Shown piece by piece: positions 25,876 to 31,131 of a stretch of DNA of 31,131 bases (positions are counted from its first letter, which is position 1; every line of letters starts with the position of its first letter). The position numbers and the translations under genes are program-made. Source of the DNA: Pseudomonadota bacterium (GTDB taxonomy: Bacteria; Pseudomonadota; Alphaproteobacteria; Rhizobiales; Xanthobacteraceae); contig JAJYAH010000008.1 of assembly GCA_021779635.1 (NCBI GenBank), positions 1-31,131 of the forward strand. The letters run 5' to 3'. Under the pieces are notes generated by a model. It ran no database searches. It had not been told where the DNA came from and saw nothing but the letters and a program-made list of their open reading frames with translations.

Positions 25876-26934
25876 ATGATTGCCGCCGCATTCGAAGAAT
25901 TCGACCTCGACTATGCAATGGCGATGGCAGAGCGCGCCAACCGTCATATGGCGCAACACGGGGTGGCTCCCACGCCGAACAATTTTGCCGTCTGGTTCAA
26001 TTATTCAAGCGACACCACGCCGGAATTGAAGCGCACCATCGATATTCTGATTGCCGGCAAACTGAGGTTCGATGCAGCAACGAACCGGGAGCTATTCTCG
26101 ACATATCTGGCTGCCGGCTCGGCCGGCGCGACTGTCAGCGATGTCCCCGAACGGTTGAAATCCGTTATGGCCGAGGCGCAGCGATTTGTCGCGCAGGCGA
26201 TCGCCGACAACCGCACTCAGATTCGGGCCATTGGCGACGTCGCGGAGCGGGCCGAAAGCGGTATCGACCCGCGACCATTGGTCGAGTGTCTGATGGATGA
26301 GCTGACCAAGGCTGCGGCGCGGGCCTCGAAACTCGAGATCAATCTCAGCGAGACCTCACGCGAACTGGACACTATCCGCGAATCCCTGAACAAGGCCGAA
26401 CAACGCGCCAATACCGATACGCTCACCGGTCTTCCCAATCGCCGCGCCTTGGACGAATTCCTTCGCGCTTCGCAAACCGCCGCGATGGAAACCGGCGAAC
26501 CGCTCAGCGTGCTCCTGATCGACATCGATCGCTTCAAGAAATTCAATGACAGTTTCGGGCACGGGGTGGGGGATCAGGTGCTCCGGCTGATGGCCAAGGC
26601 GCTGCGTGATGGTGTCCGGGAAAAGGACCTGCCGGCTCGATACGGCGGAGAGGAACTGATCGCTGTTCTTCCGGGCGCGGAGCTGGCCGCCTGCGAGGCC
26701 GTCGCCGAACGAATCCGGCGGTCGGTTGCGGAGTGCCAGATCACCCGCCGCTCCACCGGCGATATTCTGCCGGGCATTACCGTATCGATCGGCGTGGCCC
26801 AGTTTCGACCGGGGGAATCGATGGCTCGATTCCTGGAGCGCTGTGACAGCGCGCTGTATTTGGCGAAGCGAACCGGACGAAATCGCGTTGTCACGGAGAC
26901 CCGTCTGGAAGGCCGCGCCGCCGTCAACGGTTGA
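25876..26934 (+). CDS. GGDEF-domain diguanylate cyclase
   Basis: A 352-residue protein. Residues 1-170 form an alpha-helical N-terminal part with no recognised sensor domain and no membrane helix; 150-178 is probably a coiled coil leading into the GGDEF domain. DTLTGLPNRR at 181-190 and the active site RYGGEEL (257-261) are intact, so it should make cyclic di-GMP from two GTP. The inhibitory I-site is present as R248-x-x-D251, five residues before GGEEL, predicting product feedback. The ATG at 25876-25878 has only a weak AGGG upstream. It probably stands alone. Confidence 0.93.
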   Translation: MIAAAFEEFDLDYAMAMAERANRHMAQHGVAPTPNNFAVWFNYSSDTTPELKRTIDILIAGKLRFDAATNRELFSTYLAAGSAGATVSDVPERLKSVMAEAQRFVAQAIADNRTQIRAIGDVAERAESGIDPRPLVECLMDELTKAAARASKLEINLSETSRELDTIRESLNKAEQRANTDTLTGLPNRRALDEFLRASQTAAMETGEPLSVLLIDIDRFKKFNDSFGHGVGDQVLRLMAKALRDGVREKDLPARYGGEELIAVLPGAELAACEAVAERIRRSVAECQITRRSTGDILPGITVSIGVAQFRPGESMARFLERCDSALYLAKRTGRNRVVTETRLEGRAAVNG

Positions 26935-26989
26935 CACCATCCGCGGGATAAACGGCGGAGCAGTCCGGCCTCCGCGATCCAGGGTCTGC

Positions 26990-27007
26990 CCCGCATCGAA
27001 ATGCGGG
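26990..27007. terminator. Candidate bidirectional hairpin between convergent genes
   Basis: CCCGCAT (26990-26996) and ATGCGGG (27001-27007) form a perfect 7-bp stem around a 4-base loop (CGAA, read as TTCG on the minus strand). It lies in the 92-base gap between the convergent GGDEF and thiolase genes. No T-run follows on either strand, so it is a weak intrinsic terminator at best. Confidence 0.4.
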
Positions 27008-27026
27008 ACGCTCGCCACGAACCGCC

Positions 27027-28259
27027 CTAAACGCGCTCGATGATGATGGCCGGCGCCATGCCCCCGGCGGCGCACATGGTCACGAGGCCCCGCTTGAGAT
27101 CGCGCCGCTCCAGCTCGTCGAGAACGGTGCCGATCAGAATCGAGCCGGTCGCACCGATCGGATGACCGAGCGCGATCGATCCGCCGTTGACATTGACCTT
27201 GTTGCGGTCGAGGCCGAGGTCGCGAACGAATTTCTCCGCAACCACCGCGAATGCCTCGTTGATCTCGAACAGATCGATATCATCCAGTGTTAAACCCGCT
27301 TTCGCCAGCACCTTGCGCGCAGCCGGTACCGGAGCATTGAGCATCAAGGTCGGCGAGTCGCCCATGTTGGCCATCGCCACCACGCGCGCGCGCGGCTTCA
27401 GGCCATGCGCCTTGGCATAATTCGGCGAAGCCAGCAGAATTGCTGCCGAACCATCGACCACGCCGGACGAATTGCCGGCATGGTGCATGAAATCGATCTC
27501 CAGATCAGGATATTTTTGCAGAATCAGATTGCGGTAGGTCGTGCCCTTGTCGTCGAGCGGATAGTCCGCCACCGCCGTGAAGGCAGGCTTCAGGCCAGCA
27601 AGCCCCTCCAGCGTGGTTTGCGGCCGCGGATATTCCTCGCGGTCGAGCGCGAGGCTGCCGTCTTCGCGATAAACAGGCACCAGACTCTTGTCGAAATAGC
27701 CATGCTTGATGGCGTTGGCGGCCTTTTGCTGGCTCTCAAGCCCCAATGCATCGACGTCCTGCCGGGTGATGCCTTCGAGCGTCGCAACCGCGTCGGCGCA
27801 AACGCCCTGATGCGATTGCGGATGCCTTGCGCGCAGGCGAAGATTGCCGGAGTCCATCATCATGGGGCCTTCGCCGCGGCGGCCCTCCATCGACATCATC
27901 TCGGTGCCACCGGCAATCACGAGATCCTCGGAGCCCGACATGATAGCGGCGGCGGCCATATTGACGCTGGTGATGCCGGATCCGCAGAAGCGGTCGAGCG
28001 TCACGCCGCTGGCGCGGATATCGTAGCCGGCATCGAGAGCGGACATCCGGCCGAGATCGCCGCTTTGCTGGCCACGCTGGGAACTGGTGCCCCAGATGAT
28101 GTCGTCGACATCGGCCGTATCGATCCCGGTGCGATCGGCCAGCGCCCGCAACACCGTTGCGCCGAGCTGCTGCGGATGAATGTCGGCCAGTGCGCCTTTT
28201 CCGGCCTTGCCAATGCCTCGCGGCGTTCTGCATGCGTCGATGATCAGCGCGTCCACCAT
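27027..28259 (-). CDS. Thiolase (acetyl-CoA acyltransferase)
   Basis: A 410-residue thiolase. The acyl-carrying Cys92 is in DRFCGSGITSVNMA, His366 in ALGHPIGATG and the second active-site Cys396 in MCAAGGMAP, so the enzyme should be active. The length is near that of degradative FadA/PcaF-type thiolases. It would cleave a 3-ketoacyl-CoA, as in fatty acid or aromatic side-chain degradation, or act in the reverse direction. It is transcribed away from the broken quinone oxidoreductase gene, with a TetR gene nearby, the usual set-up of acyl-CoA metabolism islands. ATG at 28257-28259. Confidence 0.94.
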   Translation of the reverse strand: MVDALIIDACRTPRGIGKAGKGALADIHPQQLGATVLRALADRTGIDTADVDDIIWGTSSQRGQQSGDLGRMSALDAGYDIRASGVTLDRFCGSGITSVNMAAAAIMSGSEDLVIAGGTEMMSMEGRRGEGPMMMDSGNLRLRARHPQSHQGVCADAVATLEGITRQDVDALGLESQQKAANAIKHGYFDKSLVPVYREDGSLALDREEYPRPQTTLEGLAGLKPAFTAVADYPLDDKGTTYRNLILQKYPDLEIDFMHHAGNSSGVVDGSAAILLASPNYAKAHGLKPRARVVAMANMGDSPTLMLNAPVPAARKVLAKAGLTLDDIDLFEINEAFAVVAEKFVRDLGLDRNKVNVNGGSIALGHPIGATGSILIGTVLDELERRDLKRGLVTMCAAGGMAPAIIIERV

Positions 28260-28683
28260 GGTGTTTCCTTTGGGTTATTGCTGGCAGCATTTGAGGACGA
28301 CCGTATTTTGGAGTCAATTCGTCCGGCTGACAAACTCTTTCGCGTTTTCGTTGTCGCCGTCATCGACGGGCAGCGCCGCGTGCATCGACAACAGATTATC
28401 CAGACTATCTCCGTCCGGGTTGCAGACGATTCTGTGCTCATCCTCGCTCCGCGAGCCCGAGAATAACGTCGTCGACCTCGCTGCCACGATCGTTCCGGCC
28501 ACGGATATCTTCAGGGCACCCGGCTGTCAGGACGCCACCAGCCGATCCCGGCCATTGCATCGCCAGACCGGGTCGCTCTATTACAATCCGGACGGACGGT
28601 CAAATAATTATCAGGCTTGAACTTTGATGGCCCAAGGGGGCAGATCGTTGGCCATGGTACCTGCGAACCGAGCAAGGGGAAAA
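28260..28683. other. Divergent intergenic region between thiolase and quinone oxidoreductase
   Basis: About 420 bases that must hold promoters for both directions. A plus-strand pair TTGCAT (28555-28560) and TATTAC (28579-28584), 18 bases apart, is a weak sigma-70-like candidate. Short open frames on both strands (for example a 62-codon minus-strand frame at 28314-28502) show no known family and no clear ribosome-binding site, so I do not call them genes. Confidence 0.4.
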
Positions 28684-29660
28684 ATGCAAGCCGTCGTGGT
28701 CGAGAAGTACGATTCCATCGATAATATCCAACTGAAACAGGTTCCCTTGCCGGAGATCTCGGCTGGCCATGTGCGGGTCAGGATCAGGCCGCAAGCGTCG
28801 GCTTCGTCGACGGTCTGAAGGTGCAGGGGCTGTACCAGACCAAGGACGCGCTCCCCTTCACGCCCGGATCGGAATTCGCCGGGGTCGTCGACGAGTCGGC
28901 GGCTGATGTATCGGGATTTACGGCCGGCATGTCGGTGATGGGCATGGCGCGGTCGGGCGCGCTCGCGGAATTTGTCACGGTACCCGCAGCGGCGCTGCAA
29001 GCCATGCCGGAAGGGATCGCGCCGGAGGTCGCCGCGTCGTTCCGCACCAACTACCTGACGTCACTCTATGCATTGAGCGAGCCGGGAGCGCTGCGCGCGA
29101 ACGAGTATCTTCTGGTATTGGGTGCCGCGGGCGGCGTCGGGATCGCCGCGGTTCAAATCGGCAAACTGCTCGGCGCCCGCGTCATTGCCGCTGCCTCGAC
29201 CGAAGAGAAGCGGAGGTTTGCGGCCCGCTTCGGCGCTGACGCCACGGTGGATTACACGCGGGCGGATTGGCGCGACGCGCTCAAGAGCTTGACCGACGGT
29301 CACGGCGCCGATGTGATCTTGGATCCGGTGGGCGGTGATGTCGCCGTGCAGGCATTCCGTTCGATCGCGTGGCGCGGCCGTCATCTCGTGGTTGGATTCG
29401 CCGCCGGAAGCATCCCTGCCTTGCCGTTCAACCTGCCGCTTTTGAAGGGTGGAATCCTGCTGGGCGTCGACGTCGCTCAAATTCCGCTCCGTGAGCCGGA
29501 GGCGCAGAGGCGGGTGATGGCCCAGCTATTCACCTGGCTCGCGGAAAAGAAACTCGATCCGGTTGTCGGCAAGGTATTTGCTTTCGAGGATTTCCGCGAT
29601 GCCTTCATGACCATGCAGCGCCGAGCGGCGCTCGGAAAGATGGTCGTGCGGATCAGCTAG
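28684..29660 (+). pseudogene. NADPH:quinone oxidoreductase-like (zinc-independent MDR family), frameshifted
   Basis: The N-terminal part starts at the ATG at 28684 (AAGGGG before it) as MQAVVVEKYDSIDNIQLKQV and runs to RVRIR, then hits a stop at 28816-28818. The rest continues in another frame: reading GCA-AGC-GTC-GGC from about 28791 gives ASVGFVDGLKVQGLYQTKD, exactly what a quinone oxidoreductase should have next. One base appears to be missing near 28785-28791. The downstream part (from 28821) is otherwise intact, with the nucleotide-binding GAAGGVGIAAVQ motif. It is either a recent pseudogene or a sequencing error. Without the first 45 or so residues the catalytic groove would be incomplete. 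Confidence 0.85.
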
Positions 29661-29736
29661 CCGCGCCACGGCGAGCCAAAGGACACGGGATATTTGAAAC
29701 GCCAGGGCGAGTTTCGCAAGCAAGGACAAAAAGACA

Positions 29737-30321
29737 ATGACTGATATCAACGAGGACAATGGTGGCCCGCGTCGCCTGATGCATCGCCGATCGATCGAAT
29801 GCACCGGCTACCTCCGCAACGACGGACTGTGGGAAGTCGAGGCGCGGCTTCTCGACACAAAGCCCTTCGCACAACACGACCGTTTCCGCGGCGAACTCCA
29901 GCCCGGCGATCCCGTTCATGACATCGGCTTGCGGCTCGCAGTCGATGATTCCCTCACGATTCGCGAGGCCGAGGCCATAATGCGAGCGACGCCGTTTCCG
30001 ACCTGCATCGATGTCGAACCGATATTGCAGCGTTTGGTGGGCGAACGCATTGGCAAGGGATGGCGCGAGATCGTTCGGCGCAAGATGGGGCGACTGGAGA
30101 CCTGCACCCATCTGTCGGAGTTGCTTGGCCCCGCCGTCACGGCGCTGTTTCAGACGATGTCTCACGGCAAATCGCCGGAAGGCCGCGATGCGATGGACCA
30201 TCATCACGCCGTCAGCGAGCAGCCATTTTTCATCGATGGCTGCCATTCCTGGAGAACCGACGGACCGGTTGTCGCCGAGATATTTCCGCAATTCGCAACC
30301 ACGCGTTCTGCGGGCGGTTGA
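29737..30321 (+). CDS. DUF2889-family protein
   Basis: A 194-residue soluble protein matching DUF2889. It has the N-terminal RRSIECTGYLRNDGLWEVEARLLDTKPF pattern (about 17-44), a middle LAVDDSLTIREAEAIM segment and a conserved CTHLSELLGP near residue 123. The function of the family is unknown; the genes often stand in acyl-CoA or aromatic degradation islands, which fits the thiolase, quinone oxidoreductase and TetR around it. It follows the broken oxidoreductase by 76 bases and converges on the TetR gene with a 13-base gap. AAGGAC precedes the ATG. Confidence 0.88.
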   Translation: MTDINEDNGGPRRLMHRRSIECTGYLRNDGLWEVEARLLDTKPFAQHDRFRGELQPGDPVHDIGLRLAVDDSLTIREAEAIMRATPFPTCIDVEPILQRLVGERIGKGWREIVRRKMGRLETCTHLSELLGPAVTALFQTMSHGKSPEGRDAMDHHHAVSEQPFFIDGCHSWRTDGPVVAEIFPQFATTRSAGG

Positions 30322-30334
30322 GCGTGGCCTGCAG

Positions 30335-30970
30335 CTAGGCTTTCTCGCGCCGGTTGGCCACGACGGGTTTGGCCGCATGGCCGGGTGCAAACCCGTTTAA
30401 AAACAGGTCGACCGCCGTGTCGGCGAACTCCTTGGGACCGATCCCGCCCTTCGGATCATACCAGGTGTAGGTAAAGTTGATGATCCCGAACAGGATCATC
30501 GTGTAGATCTTCTTGGTCCGCTTGACGATCTTTCCTTCGGCGTCGAGCCGGACCAAAAGGTCCGTGACGGTATCCACCAGCTGCCGCTCAAGGTTCTTGA
30601 TGGCTTGCTGCTCATCCTCGTTGAGAAACGGTAGATCGTGAATCAGAACGCGTTGCTCGTGGGGCGACTTGGCGTTGACCTCGACGATGGCGCGAATGAC
30701 GTTTCGAAATTGTGTCAGGGTCGAGCCGCCCTCGGCAACCGCAGCTTCGACCCGTTCAATCATCTCGCGGACATGGGCGTCAAGGATGGCAAACAGGATC
30801 GCCTCCTTCGAATCGAAGTAATGATAAAGCGCGCCGCGCGATAGCTTGCAGGCATCGGCGAGATCGGCGATCGAGCTGCGCATATACCCCTGCGCGGAAA
30901 ACAGCGCCGCGGCATTGGTCAAAATACCCAGATAAATGCCGTCATAGTTTTCGGAACGAGTTCGCGCCAT
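30335..30970 (-). CDS. TetR-family transcriptional regulator
   Basis: A 211-residue repressor with the N-terminal TetR helix-turn-helix at about 16-60 (AAALFSAQGYMRSSIADLADACKLSRGALYHYFDSKEAIL) and a C-terminal ligand-binding domain of the TetR_C type seen in fatty acid/acyl-CoA regulators. It is transcribed minus, and its start is 161 bases from the right edge. Likely targets are its own promoter and the neighbouring thiolase/oxidoreductase/DUF2889 genes. The ribosome-binding site before the ATG at 30968-30970 is weak. Confidence 0.93.
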   Translation of the reverse strand: MARTRSENYDGIYLGILTNAAALFSAQGYMRSSIADLADACKLSRGALYHYFDSKEAILFAILDAHVREMIERVEAAVAEGGSTLTQFRNVIRAIVEVNAKSPHEQRVLIHDLPFLNEDEQQAIKNLERQLVDTVTDLLVRLDAEGKIVKRTKKIYTMILFGIINFTYTWYDPKGGIGPKEFADTAVDLFLNGFAPGHAAKPVVANRREKA

Positions 30971-31046
30971 GGGATGTTGTCCGCTTCGGCTTCAGCTTCT
31001 GATCGTACGTCTTGGCATATCCATATCTGATTCAGCTACCTTTTCG

Positions 31047-31058
31047 GATACCCGTATC
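31047..31058. promoter_or_regulatory. Short inverted repeat upstream of the TetR gene
   Basis: GATAC (31047-31051) and GTATC (31054-31058) form a 12-base inverted repeat with a two-base centre, 76 bases before the TetR start. A further GTATCGA/TCGATAC pair links 31054-31060 with 31120-31126. An operator for autoregulation is possible; the evidence is only symmetry and position. Confidence 0.25.
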
Positions 31059-31131
31059 GACGGGCGGGCCGTCCGCTTCGCTCCGCGGGCTTGACCGCGA
31101 GGGCGGCAAAGCGGCCGTCTCGATACATATT

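Noticed and set aside
25664..25879. 71-codon plus-strand frame before the GGDEF gene
   Set aside because: No known family, uneven codon use and it runs into the GGDEF start; treated as intergenic.
28314..28502. 62-codon minus-strand frame upstream of the thiolase
   Set aside because: Composition is plausible for a protein but there is no family match or clear ribosome-binding site; too little to call.

Overview
The window looks like chromosomal DNA of a high-GC alphaproteobacterium, most likely in the Bradyrhizobium/Rhodopseudomonas neighbourhood. This rests on GC-rich codon use, the protein families present (OpgC, Liv-type transporters, cox-type molybdenum hydroxylases) and an intergenic palindrome after serA that resembles a repeat I associate with those genera. 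No rRNA, tRNA, phage, transposase or CRISPR signal was seen.

Left and centre (1 to about 22380): about 20 genes run on the minus strand with gaps of at most about 200 bases. Many junctions are 4-base GTGA/ATGA overlaps, 8-base overlaps or gaps of a few bases. In transcription order they are: a periplasmic Liv-type binding protein; an AraC regulator; a candidate 32-codon leader; two Liv permeases; LivG; a LivF fused to a Tm-1-like (UPF0261) domain; the matching Tm-1 C-terminal TIM-barrel protein; a giant 1045-residue flotillin; two tandem SRPBCC proteins; a molybdenum hydroxylase made of FAD, [2Fe-2S] and a molybdopterin subunit split over two genes; a MoxR AAA ATPase and a VWA protein (CoxD/CoxE-like maturation pair); an amidohydrolase/lactonase; an MBL-fold hydrolase; an SMP-30 lactonase fused to an isochorismatase-like domain whose catalytic Cys is Ser; and an AzoR-like flavoprotein running off the left edge.

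Taken together this reads as one substrate-specific catabolic system: uptake, hydroxylation by a molybdenum enzyme, then hydrolytic opening of a lactone or cyclic amide. Its unusual members (LivF-Tm-1 fusion, repeat-expanded flotillin, split molybdopterin subunit) make it the likely undescribed system of the window. The substrate cannot be read from sequence.

Right side (22672 to 31131): ordinary, more loosely packed genes. These are opgC (minus), serA (plus), a GGDEF diguanylate cyclase (plus), a thiolase (minus), a quinone oxidoreductase broken by a frameshift near 28790 (plus), a DUF2889 protein (plus) and a TetR regulator (minus).
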